From assembly GCA_965221605.1 (NCBI GenBank), contig CBDCSK010000014.1, forward strand, positions 496,001-560,000: a DNA stretch of 64,000 nucleotides, given 5' to 3'. Positions 26,032-34,201 of the stretch are shown piece by piece. A model generated the notes under the pieces. The model searched no databases. It was not told the DNA's origin and saw only the letters and a list, made by a program, of their open reading frames with translations. Within the stretch, counting starts at the first letter, position 1. Each line of letters begins with the position of its first letter. This stretch comes from Aldehydirespirator sp965221605 (GTDB taxonomy: Bacteria; Actinomycetota; Acidimicrobiia; Acidimicrobiales; Aldehydirespiratoraceae). The position numbers were made by a program, and so were the translations under genes.

Positions 26032-28113
26032 TCATGGTAGGACGCGCTCCGTCGATTGAGCCCGGTCCAGGGCCAGCTGCTGGAGCCGCACATGGGGGTC
26101 GTCGTCAGCCCCGCCACAGCGGGTCCACACCCCGTCGGAGCCGAGAGTCCAGGCCAGGCGCTCGTCGGTCAGGCACACGTCGGCCACCTCCAGCACTCGA
26201 GCTGCCAGCCCGGGATCGTCGACCCGCACGAGAGCCTCCACCCGCCGGTCGAGGTTCCGGGTGAGCAGGTCGGCGGAGCCGATGTAGGTGGCGGGCCGTC
26301 CCGGACCGTCGCCGTTGGCGAAGTGATAGATGCGGGAGTGCTCCAGGAACCGGCCGACTATCGAGCGGACCCGGATCCTCTCCGACAGGCCGGGCACGCC
26401 CGGTCGAAGGCCGCAGAGGCCCCGCACGATCAGGTCGATCTCCACGCCGGCCTGCGATGCCTTGTACAGGTGGTCGATCATCGGCCCGTCGGCCAGCGAG
26501 TTCAACTTGAGGATGATGCGGCCGCGGCCCGGCGTGTGCGCTTCCTGCTCGATCAGCTCGGTGAGGCGGGCGCGGAGCTGCTCGGGCGCGGTTATCAGCC
26601 GTTTTTGGTCGACGCTGTGGCCGTAGCCGGTGAGCCGGTTGAAGAGGCCGGCGACGTCCGCGCCCACCTCGGGATCCGCAGTGAGAAGGCCGAAGTCGTC
26701 GTAGAGCCGGGCGGTCCGGTGGTTGTAGTTGCCGGTGCCGATATGGCAGTACCGGCGGATGCCGTCGGACTCCTCGCGCACGATCATGGCGATCTTGGCG
26801 TGGATCTTGAGGCCGACGAGTCCGTAGGCCACGTGGGCCCCCGCCCGCTCCAGCCGCCTCGCCCAGCTGATGTTGCGAGCCTCGTCGAAGCGGGCCTTCA
26901 ACTCCACCAGCGCGGCCACCTGCTTGCCGCTGTCGGCCGCCTCCACCAGGGCGTCGATGATCGGGCTGTCGCCCGACGTGCGGTACAGGGTGAGCTTGAT
27001 GGCCAGCACCGCGGGATCGGAGGCGGCCTGCCGGATCAGCGCGCCCACCGAACGGCTGAACGACGAGTACGGGTGGTGCACGAGCACATCGCCCGACCGC
27101 AGCACCTTGAAGAAGTCGGTCCGGCCGCCGTCGGACGACAGCTCCGGCTCGGTGATCCCCCGCCAGTGCGGCCACTTGAGCTCGGGCCGGGGCAGGTCGG
27201 TGATCTCGTTCAGCCCGCTCAGATCGACGGGTCCCCGGATGCGGTCGACGGCGTCGGCGGGCAGGTCGAGCTCGCGCAACAGCAGATTGAGCACCTCTTC
27301 CGACATGGAGTCGGCCACCTGCAGGCGGACCGCCCACTGGAAGCGGCGGCGGCGCAGCTCCATCTGCACCGCGATCAGCAGGTCCTCGGCGTCCTCGTCG
27401 TTGAGGGTGAGGTCGGCGTTGCGGGTGACCCGGAACATGTGGTGCTCCAGCAGCTCCATGCCCGGGAAGAGCGTGTCGAGATGGGCCGCGATGACATCCT
27501 CGAGGGCTACGAACCGGTTGGTGCCCTCGCCGGTGGGAACCCAGCGGTCGAGGGTGTCGGGAACCTTGACCCGGGCGAAGCGACGCTCGGAGTCGACAGG
27601 GTCGCGCATGAGCACGGCCAGGTTCAGCGACAGGTCCGACACGAACGGGAAGGGGTGACCGGGGTCGACGGCCAGCGGGGTGAGCACCGGGAAGACACGC
27701 TCGGAGAAGTGCGTGCGGAGCCGATCCCGCTCGTCGGCGTCGAGGTCGCCGGCTGAGAGCAGATGGATGCCCTCGCCGGCCAGCTGGGGCTGGACCTGCT
27801 CGAGGAACAGGCGCTGCTGCTCGCAGCACAGCTCTGAGCTGACCTGGCGGACCTTGCGGAGCTGCTCGGCCGGAGTGTGTCCGTCGAGGGTGCGCTCGGT
27901 GAGCTCGGCCGCCACCCGGTCGGCGAGGCCCGACACCCGCACCTGGAAGAACTCGTCGAGGTTGGTGGAGAAGATGCTCAGGTAGCGGGCCCGCTCCAGC
28001 AGCGGGACGTCCGGGTCGCCCGCGAGGCTCAGGACCCGGCCGTTGAAGGCAAGCCAGGAGAGTTCCCGGCTGAAGTAGTCAGTGAAGGGCTGGCCCCAGC
28101 CGCCGACGCGCAT
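26032..28113 (-). CDS. ppk1: Polyphosphate kinase 1
   Basis: A 693-residue enzyme that reversibly makes polyphosphate from ATP. Ppk1 blocks are clear: FSRELSWLAFNGRVL at the N-terminus, STNLDEFFQVRVSGL, VHHPYSSFSRSVG, and the two catalytic histidines, in GLKIHAKIAMIVRE (autophosphorylated, about residue 437) and LEHSRIYHFANG (about residue 591). Length is normal. The ATG at 28113 is used because family members start just before the FSRELSWL block. It leads a likely operon with the MFS gene. Confidence 0.95.
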   Translation of the reverse strand: MRVGGWGQPFTDYFSRELSWLAFNGRVLSLAGDPDVPLLERARYLSIFSTNLDEFFQVRVSGLADRVAAELTERTLDGHTPAEQLRKVRQVSSELCCEQQRLFLEQVQPQLAGEGIHLLSAGDLDADERDRLRTHFSERVFPVLTPLAVDPGHPFPFVSDLSLNLAVLMRDPVDSERRFARVKVPDTLDRWVPTGEGTNRFVALEDVIAAHLDTLFPGMELLEHHMFRVTRNADLTLNDEDAEDLLIAVQMELRRRRFQWAVRLQVADSMSEEVLNLLLRELDLPADAVDRIRGPVDLSGLNEITDLPRPELKWPHWRGITEPELSSDGGRTDFFKVLRSGDVLVHHPYSSFSRSVGALIRQAASDPAVLAIKLTLYRTSGDSPIIDALVEAADSGKQVAALVELKARFDEARNISWARRLERAGAHVAYGLVGLKIHAKIAMIVREESDGIRRYCHIGTGNYNHRTARLYDDFGLLTADPEVGADVAGLFNRLTGYGHSVDQKRLITAPEQLRARLTELIEQEAHTPGRGRIILKLNSLADGPMIDHLYKASQAGVEIDLIVRGLCGLRPGVPGLSERIRVRSIVGRFLEHSRIYHFANGDGPGRPATYIGSADLLTRNLDRRVEALVRVDDPGLAARVLEVADVCLTDERLAWTLGSDGVWTRCGGADDDPHVRLQQLALDRAQSTERVLP

Positions 28114-28156
28114 CACGGGCGGCGGGACACGGCCTCTAGCAGCGGCCGGGCCGCGG

Positions 28157-28456
28157 TCAGACCCGCTCCCGGGCGGGGTAGGGGTCGTCTTCCTCCGGAT
28201 AGCCGAGGTCCCAGTCGACGATGATGCGCTCGCGCTCGGCGTCGCGGTTGACCCGCTCGCGGTTGCGCCGGAACTGCGGGTCATGAGGGGGCAACAGCAG
28301 CAGGCGGGCGTGGACCCTGTCGCGGAACGAGGTCATGAAGTCGGTGTCGCCGTAGACGGGCCGAATCTCCCAGTGGGGCGCGACCGGACCGAGATAGGTG
28401 ATGGTGGCCTGACCCACCGGCGGCTCGTCGACCGCTTCAACGTCGGTGACCGTCAT
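28157..28456 (-). CDS. Conserved-type small hypothetical protein upstream of ppk
   Basis: A 99-residue soluble protein starting MTVTDVEAVDE and containing LGPVAPHWEIRPVYGDTD, then FRDRVHARLLLLPPHDPQFRRN. It is rich in charged residues, without signal peptide or membrane helix. No family is recognised. It precedes ppk1 by 43 bp on the same strand and follows tatA, so it could be in the polyphosphate operon. Confidence 0.6.
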   Translation of the reverse strand: MTVTDVEAVDEPPVGQATITYLGPVAPHWEIRPVYGDTDFMTSFRDRVHARLLLLPPHDPQFRRNRERVNRDAERERIIVDWDLGYPEEDDPYPARERV

Positions 28457-28463
28457 GAAAGCT

Positions 28464-28494
28464 CTCCGCCTCGGGGCGAAGCCCTCAGGCGGAG
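28464..28494 (-). terminator. Hairpin at the 3' end of tatA
   Basis: CTCCGCCT and AGGCGGAG form an 8-bp stem (28464-28471 with 28487-28494) around a 15-nt loop. It overlaps the tatA stop codon and lies just before the next gene. No T-run follows, so it may be an attenuator or stabiliser more than a classical terminator. Confidence 0.45.
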
Positions 28495-28733
28495 CCGTTC
28501 TTGCCCGGAGCGCCCTTGTTGCTGTCGCTGCCGGTGGCCTTGCTGGCGCCCCCGGAACCATCACCCTCGTTGGCGCTCTCGGACAGACCGTCCTTGAACT
28601 CCTTCTGAGCCTGGCCCAGCGAGCGTGCGAGCTTGGGGAGCTTGGCCCCGCCAAACACGAGCAGGACGATGATGAGAATGATGATGAGTTCAGATGTACC
28701 GATGCTGGGCACGACTGAGTAGATGTTCGTCAT
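28485..28733 (-). CDS. tatA: Twin-arginine translocase subunit TatA
   Basis: An 82-residue protein with the TatA plan: a short periplasmic N-terminus, one membrane helix (SELIIILIIVLLVFGGAKLP), the FGGAKLPKLARSLG hinge, an amphipathic helix (QAQKEFKDGLSES) and a disordered Gly/Ser/Lys tail. It forms the pore of the Tat pathway that exports folded proteins, many with Fe-S or molybdenum cofactors. No tatC or tatB is in the window. Confidence 0.92.
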   Translation of the reverse strand: MTNIYSVVPSIGTSELIIILIIVLLVFGGAKLPKLARSLGQAQKEFKDGLSESANEGDGSGGASKATGSDSNKGAPGKNGSA

Positions 28734-28761
28734 CGCCGGGAAGCATACCGCGCTTCTTCCA

Positions 28762-28786
28762 CAGCCGCATACCTGATATACGGCTG
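28762..28786 (-). terminator. Hairpin downstream of whiB
   Basis: CAGCCG (28762-28767) pairs with CGGCTG (28781-28786), and the inner ATA/TAT can extend the stem. It lies about 30 bp after the whiB stop, between whiB and tatA. Confidence 0.45.
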
Positions 28787-28815
28787 GGTGACCCGGCTGA
28801 GAGTCCGCTCGGCCT

Positions 28816-29091
28816 CTAGGCGCTGGCGGCCGCTCGGCGCTGCATCGCCCGGGCGCGCCGGATGCGGCGTCGCTCGCGCTCGCTCATGCCTCCCCAGATG
28901 CCGAACTTCTCGCCGTTGTTGAGCGCGAATTCCAGGCACTGCTCGCGCACCACGCAGCCCCGGCAGACCTCCTTGGCCTCCCGGGTGGATGCGCCTCGCT
29001 CGGGGAAGAAGAGGTCGGGATGCACACCAAGGCAGTTGGCCTCGCGCTGCCAGGACATGTCCTCGGCCGGAAAGATGCCGTGTAGCTCCAT
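28816..29091 (-). CDS. whiB: WhiB family Fe-S transcriptional regulator
   Basis: A 91-residue protein with the four conserved cysteines C20, C43, C46 and C52 (pattern C-X22-CxxC-X5-C) that hold a 4Fe-4S cluster. The turn is KFGIWGGMSERERR (residues 62-75) and the C-terminus is basic (RRIRRARAMQRRAAAS) and binds DNA. WhiB proteins work with the primary sigma factor in redox, nitric oxide and developmental control and are found only in actinobacteria and their phages. The ATG has a GGAGG site 6-7 nt upstream. Its leader carries three tandem 12-bp repeats. Confidence 0.96.
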   Translation of the reverse strand: MELHGIFPAEDMSWQREANCLGVHPDLFFPERGASTREAKEVCRGCVVREQCLEFALNNGEKFGIWGGMSERERRRIRRARAMQRRAAASA

Positions 29092-29108
29092 TGGATTTCC
29101 TCCACGAT

Positions 29109-29144
29109 GACCGTCACGGTGACTGTCACGACGACCGTCACGAT
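29109..29144. repeat. Three tandem 12-bp repeats in the whiB leader
   Basis: The unit is GAC[C/T]GTCACG[G/A][T/C], with the invariant GTCACG starting at 29113, 29125 and 29137. They lie 18-53 bp upstream of the whiB ATG, between a candidate promoter (29201-29229) and the ribosome site. They may be binding sites or a structured 5' leader. Confidence 0.7.
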
Positions 29145-29200
29145 GACTTGTCCGGGCCCCAGCCAGGGGAACTCGAGCCCGGCCCCGCCCGGGTGCCATC

Positions 29201-29229
29201 GATGTAATTACACCACTGTCATACGACAA
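29201..29229 (-). promoter_or_regulatory. Candidate whiB promoter
   Basis: On the minus strand TTGTCG (29224-29229) and TACATC (29201-29206) are separated by 17 bp, in a locally AT-rich stretch about 110 bp upstream of the whiB start. The match to sigma-70 consensus is moderate. Confidence 0.4.
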
Positions 29230-29239
29230 ATGCAAACCC

Positions 29240-29262
29240 GGGAGCAAGAAATTCTCGCTCCC
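29240..29262 (-). terminator. Hairpin downstream of the VWA gene
   Basis: GGGAGC (29240-29245) pairs with GCTCCC (29257-29262), and the partly self-complementary AGAAATTCT lies in the loop. On the minus strand it is followed by TTTGCATTTG. It sits 26 bp after the VWA gene stop, so it is a plausible terminator separating that gene from whiB. Confidence 0.5.
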
Positions 29263-29287
29263 CCGGCGTGGATTCTGTCAGGGGTTG

Positions 29288-31357
29288 TCAGCGGCGGGCC
29301 CGAATCAGGCTGCGCTTGTGCTCCACGAAGTCGACCAGCACGTAGTCGCCGAGGTTCTCGTTCGTGGTGAAGAAGGCGCGGCCCCCGTTCATCTCGGTGA
29401 TGCGCTCCACGAAGTTCGTCAGGTACGACGTGGCGTCGAGCATGAACGTGTTGATGCGGATGCCGTCCCGGGTGCACCGGCCCACCTCGGCCAGGGTGAG
29501 ATCGACGGTCTCCCGGGTGGGCGGGTAGCTGAAGAAGGGCCGGCCCGACGGGGTGATGTGGGCGGTGGGCTCGCCGTCGGTGATCATGATGATCTGCTTG
29601 GTGCCGGTCTGGCGGTTGAGCATGCGGCGGGCAAGCATGAAGCCGTGCTGCATGTTGGTGCCGTACACGTAGTCCCATGAGACCTCGGGAAGCTTCTCGG
29701 GCCGGAACTCCCGGGCCACCTCGCTGAACGACACCAGGCCCAGGTAGTCGCGGGGATACTGGCTGGAGATCAGCGCGTGCAGGGCCATGGCCACCTTCTT
29801 GGCCGGCAGGAAGTTGTTGCGCATCGGCATCGACAGCGACAGGTCCAGCATCAGCACGGTGGCCGATCGCACCTGCTGCTCGGTGCGCTCGACCTCGAAG
29901 TCCTCGGGGTGCAGTTGCACCGGCACACCGCCGCCGGTGCGGGTCAGGGCGTTGCGGATGGTCCGGCCGATGTGGAGGTTGAACGCATCGCCGAACTCGT
30001 AGGGCTTGGTGTCGGGCTCGCGCTCGTGGCCCATGCCCTCCCGGTGGATGGCGTGGCGGCCGAGCTTGTCCGCGTCGAGCTTGGCGAACAGGTCGCGGAG
30101 GGCGCCCAGGCCGATCTTGCGGATGGCTCGGGGGGTGAGGTCGAAGCGGCCCTCGTGGTTCTCGATCAGACCGGCCTCCTCCAGCATCCGGGCCACCTCG
30201 GCCATGCGCTCGAGGCTCTCGGCCGAGTCGTCGCCCAGCAGCCTGCGGACGGCCTCGGTGTCGGCCTCGGCCAGGGCGCCGGGGCTGGGCGAGCCCCGCA
30301 GCAGGTTCTCCAGCTGGTCGATGTCCCCCAGCTCGGCCAGCATGTCGGCGGCGTGGCTGAAGTCGAGGGGGTCGGCCCCGCCGAACTCGTAGCGCCGGTC
30401 CCAGCCGAGGTCCGGGAACTCGTTGCGGAGATGTCCGGCCAGCTCGTTCATCTGCCAGTTGAGGTCCATGTCGGACAGCAGCTGGTCGGAGAGCTGCTGG
30501 AGCTGGTCGCGCTGGGGTGGCGTCATCGAGTTCATCAGGGCCTGGGCTGCGGCCATGCGGCGGGCCATCACCTCCAGGAGCTCGTCGAGGGTCTTGGGGT
30601 TCTCACCGAAGAAGTCGCCGTAGCGCTCCATGAACCCCTCGAAGTCGGGCTCCTCGCCTCGGGCCCGCTGGGCCAGCATGGCGTTGAGCTCGGCCAGCAT
30701 GTCCTTGAGCCGCTGCATCTCCTCCGGAGCCGAGCCGTCGGTCGCGTCGTTCACTGCACCAGCCATCCGGTCCAGGAACTGCTGCATCAGCTGTTCGCGC
30801 GACCGCTCGGCCAGCTCGGCGAACTGCCGGCGGGCCTCGTCGCTCTCGAAGTCGTAGTTGTCGAGGGCCTTGAACTGGCCGGCCAGGTCGGGGGGCATCA
30901 TGTCGAGTTGGAGGTTCTTGGTGGCCGCGGTCTGGGCGGTGAGGTCGGCCCGGCGCTCATCGCCCCCGGCCCGGGCCTGGGTCGCGGCCGTGTCCAGCTC
31001 GTCCAGGGCCCGGCGCTCGGTACGCACGACATCCCGCAGGGCCTCGGCGATGTCGTCGTACACGCCGCCCAGGTCGTGGTTCTCCAGCAGCTCCCGGCGA
31101 CGCTCCCGCAGCCGCTCCAGCATCTCGCGCAAGCCCTGGATCTGGCGACCCGAACGGTCCTCGAAACCGTCGGCCATCAGGCGGCGCAATGCGCTGGCGA
31201 GGTCGCCGTGATAGAGCAGGTCGTCGGCCAGCTCGTCGAAGATCGCGTCGGCGTCGAGGTCGAAGCCGGCCTGGGTGCCGTCCCAGCGCCAGTAGGCGAA
31301 GTGGGCCGGTTCGGGCCTAGCCCTCAACCGGCGGCGCCAGCGCTCCCGCAGAGCCAT
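29288..31357 (-). CDS. VWA domain protein, MoxR-associated (CoxE-like)
   Basis: A 689-residue protein. The N-terminal ~450 residues are mostly helical and rich in Glu/Arg/Leu (EMLERLRERRRELLEN and similar). The C-terminal ~200 residues are a von Willebrand A domain with an intact MIDAS: TVLMLDLSLSMPMRN (DxSxS), then GTNMQH and IIMITDGEPTAH. Such proteins pair with MoxR AAA+ ATPases to remodel or metallate partner enzymes. A MoxR gene lies on the same strand at 35432-36886, separated by four unrelated genes, so the pair is split here. Confidence 0.88.
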   Translation of the reverse strand: MALRERWRRRLRARPEPAHFAYWRWDGTQAGFDLDADAIFDELADDLLYHGDLASALRRLMADGFEDRSGRQIQGLREMLERLRERRRELLENHDLGGVYDDIAEALRDVVRTERRALDELDTAATQARAGGDERRADLTAQTAATKNLQLDMMPPDLAGQFKALDNYDFESDEARRQFAELAERSREQLMQQFLDRMAGAVNDATDGSAPEEMQRLKDMLAELNAMLAQRARGEEPDFEGFMERYGDFFGENPKTLDELLEVMARRMAAAQALMNSMTPPQRDQLQQLSDQLLSDMDLNWQMNELAGHLRNEFPDLGWDRRYEFGGADPLDFSHAADMLAELGDIDQLENLLRGSPSPGALAEADTEAVRRLLGDDSAESLERMAEVARMLEEAGLIENHEGRFDLTPRAIRKIGLGALRDLFAKLDADKLGRHAIHREGMGHEREPDTKPYEFGDAFNLHIGRTIRNALTRTGGGVPVQLHPEDFEVERTEQQVRSATVLMLDLSLSMPMRNNFLPAKKVAMALHALISSQYPRDYLGLVSFSEVAREFRPEKLPEVSWDYVYGTNMQHGFMLARRMLNRQTGTKQIIMITDGEPTAHITPSGRPFFSYPPTRETVDLTLAEVGRCTRDGIRINTFMLDATSYLTNFVERITEMNGGRAFFTTNENLGDYVLVDFVEHKRSLIRARR

Positions 31358-31480
31358 GCCACGACCCTACCCCGGCCGGCCGGCGAGGCCAGCGGCAGAC
31401 CCCCGCCGCGAGCTGGCAGCCGAACGCACGCATACCGTGCACAACGCTGCCAATTCCGTGGCCGGGCCGGGGCGCGGTGG

Positions 31481-33184
31481 CTATGGGTTGGGCTCGGTGA
31501 CTCCGGTCGTGGGCAGGCCGGCATCGGCCCAGGCCTCGATGCCACCCTCTAGGTCGCTGATGTCGGAGAATCCGAGACGGCGCAGAGAGGCGGCCGCCAG
31601 GCTCGACGTGTAGCCCTCGTTGCAGACCATCACCAGCGGCTGATCGAACGACTCGACGGCCGGGTGGGAGTAGCTCGCCGTCGGATGGCAGCGCCACTCC
31701 AGCACGATCAGCGGGATGCTCGCCGAGCCGGGGATCATGCCGGTTCGCTCCCGGTCGTCGCGGTCCCGGATGTCGATCACCAGCGGCGAGACCGCCGGAC
31801 CGGACCCGGACGCGGACTCCAAGGCAGCCGCGAGCCGTTCCGGGGAGAGCCGGTCTAGCCCCTGGCGGGCCTGCGCCAGTAGTTCGTCGACGGTCAGGCG
31901 GGCGGCCCGGCCGATGCTGCCACCCACCAGGGCCGGTTCCGCCGGGACCGGCCCGGCGACTGCCGATCCGGCATCGTCGCCGGCACCGAGGAGGGAGGGA
32001 TCCTCCCCCACCGCGCTGCGGTGGCGTTCGCCGTGCAGGTACAGCTCGAGACGGAGACGCTCGGGTGTCCAGTCCTCGTCCAGGCCTTGGTTCATCAGGT
32101 CGGCCTCTGACGGCGGGGCCAGGCCGTCCACCGGCTGGTCCCGGTCGAGGTTGGTGGGGAACGCGTAGCCCTCGGCGCACGAGGCCACCACGTTGGCGGC
32201 CGCGCCCCGGTCGAGGCCCGAGGCCAGCCGGGCCCGCAGCCTCGGGTACACCGCGTGGACCATGCGGGTGCGGTCCACCGCCTCGGTGGCCCGGCCGAAC
32301 GCCGAGGAGATCTGGAGCAGGTTGGCCATCCGGTTCACATCGGCGGTGCGGTTGTGTCCGGCCGCATGGAACATGGCCGGGCTGAAGAACACCGCGTCGC
32401 CGGTTCGCAGCGGCAGCTGCACCCGGTGCTGGGCGAAGTACTCGATGAACTCGGGGCGGCGCCACGCCAGGTAGCCCAGCTCATACTTGTGGGAGTGGGG
32501 CAGGTACATCGTGGGACCGGTATCGGTGCCCATCTCGCAGTGGGCGATGGCTCCCTGGAGGGTGAGCAGCGGCGACAGCCGGTGGGCCTGGAGCGGGAAC
32601 TGCTCGGCCTCGTCGTCGGTGAGGAACCCCATGTGGTAGTCGCGGTGCGGGTGCTGGGCCTCGCCGCCGGGGTTGACCACGTTCACCTGCTCGGTCAACT
32701 GGTAGCGGGGGCCGAGCCAGGCCTCGCAGGCCACCGCGACCGCATCGGAGCGGTGGTAGTCGATGAAAGCGTCGGGGTCGGCCACGGCCAGCTTCTCCAG
32801 GGCGTTCCAGACCCGGTCATTGGCTCCGGGCTTGGCGAAGTGGTCGCCGGCCGGCCCGCCCTGGGCGTGCTGGGCCGCGATCAGGTCCCAGAACACCGCC
32901 GACGCCCCGGCGACCGACGCGGCCGGCACAGCCCCCTCGAGCAGCACGATGCCGGGGCCGTCAACCAGGGCTCTGGAGAGCTCGTCGCGCAGGGCGGCCC
33001 GGTGCTCGGCGTCGCCGGTGGGGCCGTGGGCCAGGGTGCTCGCGTCGTAGGCGGGCACGCCCTGGGTCATCCGTTCCGCCAGCGGGTAGTCGGCGGGGTC
33101 GATGGGCTGCTCGACCAGCGCGGCGAAGGTCTCCAGGTCGCACTCGCGGCGCGACGGGAACGCGACCTCGCCACCGGCTCTCAC
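31481..33184 (-). CDS. Phytanoyl-CoA dioxygenase (PhyH) family protein fused to a rhodanese domain
   Basis: A 567-residue two-domain protein. Residues ~70-290 form an Fe(II)/2-oxoglutarate dioxygenase of the PhyH type with the HxD motif at H180-D182 (QHPHRDYHMG) and a distal His in MFHAAGHNR (H273 or H277). Residues ~440-560 form a rhodanese fold with the active-site Cys C521 in MVCNEGYTSS, preceded by PLVIDIRDRDDRERTGMIPG. PhyH enzymes hydroxylate acyl-CoAs or small molecules; rhodaneses carry persulfide. The fusion suggests a reaction joining hydroxylation with sulfur handling, but the substrate is unknown. No frameshift separates the domains. Confidence 0.85.
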   Translation of the reverse strand: MRAGGEVAFPSRRECDLETFAALVEQPIDPADYPLAERMTQGVPAYDASTLAHGPTGDAEHRAALRDELSRALVDGPGIVLLEGAVPAASVAGASAVFWDLIAAQHAQGGPAGDHFAKPGANDRVWNALEKLAVADPDAFIDYHRSDAVAVACEAWLGPRYQLTEQVNVVNPGGEAQHPHRDYHMGFLTDDEAEQFPLQAHRLSPLLTLQGAIAHCEMGTDTGPTMYLPHSHKYELGYLAWRRPEFIEYFAQHRVQLPLRTGDAVFFSPAMFHAAGHNRTADVNRMANLLQISSAFGRATEAVDRTRMVHAVYPRLRARLASGLDRGAAANVVASCAEGYAFPTNLDRDQPVDGLAPPSEADLMNQGLDEDWTPERLRLELYLHGERHRSAVGEDPSLLGAGDDAGSAVAGPVPAEPALVGGSIGRAARLTVDELLAQARQGLDRLSPERLAAALESASGSGPAVSPLVIDIRDRDDRERTGMIPGSASIPLIVLEWRCHPTASYSHPAVESFDQPLVMVCNEGYTSSLAAASLRRLGFSDISDLEGGIEAWADAGLPTTGVTEPNP

Positions 33185-33232
33185 CCCGTCGATCCTACGC
33201 GGCCGGCCAGCACGACAGTGCGGCCCGCCAGG

Positions 33233-33284
33233 GAATCTCGGGCTGGTTGTGTGTCGTATGCGCCCAGAAATCGCACCGAGAATC
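33233..33284 (-). repeat. Dispersed 52-bp imperfect palindrome, copy R2
   Basis: Inverted relative to R1, with the same length and the same GATTCTCGGTGCGATT end, ATACGACACA core and CCCGAGATTC end. It lies between the start of the PhyH-rhodanese gene and the MaoC gene. Confidence 0.8.
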
Positions 33285-33353
33285 CACGCCGGCGCCGGGC
33301 TGCCGGAGTGCGAGTGGCGTTAGCGTGGGCGGCCGGCGACTTCCGGAGGTGTG

Positions 33354-34193
33354 ATGCCCATCAATCCCGACGCGGCCGGTGCCGTGGGAGAAGAGACCGA
33401 GATCAGCTGGACCTCCAAGGACAGCCTGCTGTACGCCCTAGGCGTGGGGGCGGGAGCGTCCGATCCCACCGGCTTCGAACTTGAGTTCACCACCGAGAAC
33501 ACCCGGGACGTCCCTCAGCGGGTCCTGCCGACCCAGGTCGTCGTGATGGGCACGGGCTCTATGCCCGACTACGGCGACTTCAACCTGGCCGCCCTGCTGC
33601 ACGGCGACCAGCACATCGAGCTTCACCAGGAGTTGCCGCCGGCGGGCTCCGCGGTGGCCCAGTCGCGGGTGGCTGGGATCTACGACAAGGTCAAGGCCGC
33701 GCTGGTGCTGCTCGAGACCAACGTCCACAGCCATGACGGCGTGCCGATGTGGACCAGCCGGGCCGGGCTGTTCATCTCCGGAGAGGGGGGCTGGGGCGGC
33801 GACCGCGGGCCGGCCAACACCTGGCAGCGGCCCGAGCGCGAGCCCGACCATGTGACCGGGTACGACACCCGCACCGATCTGGCCCTGCTGTACCGCCTCA
33901 ACGGCGACCGCAACCCGCTGCACTCCGACCCCTCGTTCGCGGCCATGGCCGGATTCGACACGCCGATCCTGCACGGGCTGTGCACGTTCGGGGTGACGGG
34001 AAGGGCCCTGCTGCACACCCTCTGCGGCAGCGATCCGGCCCGCTTCGGGTCGATGGGAGGTCGTTTCAAGGCGCCGGTGCTGCCCGGACAGCGCCTCGAC
34101 GTCCACATGTGGGACGAGGGCGACACCACCCTGTTCCAGACCTGCGTGGGTGACCGGGTGGTCTTCGACGCCGGCGTGTTCACCGCCCGCTGA
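33354..34193 (+). CDS. MaoC family dehydratase, (R)-specific enoyl-CoA hydratase 2-like
   Basis: A 279-residue double-hotdog protein. The hydratase-2 motif is intact: LLYRLNGDRNPLHSDPSF with catalytic Asp and His, then MAGFDTPILHGLCTFG. It hydrates trans-2-enoyl-CoA to (R)-3-hydroxyacyl-CoA in fatty-acid, sterol or bile-acid side-chain breakdown. The ATG at 33354 follows a CGGAGGTG site by 4 nt. It is followed within 8 bp by the GH1-like gene on the same strand. Confidence 0.9.
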   Translation: MPINPDAAGAVGEETEISWTSKDSLLYALGVGAGASDPTGFELEFTTENTRDVPQRVLPTQVVVMGTGSMPDYGDFNLAALLHGDQHIELHQELPPAGSAVAQSRVAGIYDKVKAALVLLETNVHSHDGVPMWTSRAGLFISGEGGWGGDRGPANTWQRPEREPDHVTGYDTRTDLALLYRLNGDRNPLHSDPSFAAMAGFDTPILHGLCTFGVTGRALLHTLCGSDPARFGSMGGRFKAPVLPGQRLDVHMWDEGDTTLFQTCVGDRVVFDAGVFTAR

Positions 34194-34201
34194 GCTTCCG
34201 T

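Noticed and set aside
28884..29141. Frame reading VTVTVTVIVEE through the whiB leader
   Set aside because: It is produced by the 12-bp repeats and then overlaps whiB in another frame. It has no ribosome site, and the hydrophobic look comes only from the repeat.
29109..29144. CRISPR-like array
   Set aside because: Only three contiguous 12-bp units, no spacers and no cas genes nearby.
29221..29262. Sixth copy of the dispersed palindrome
   Set aside because: It shares ATACGACA and a CCCG block but lacks the GAATCTCGG/CCGAGATTC arms and has different spacing. It is better explained as the whiB promoter plus a hairpin terminator.
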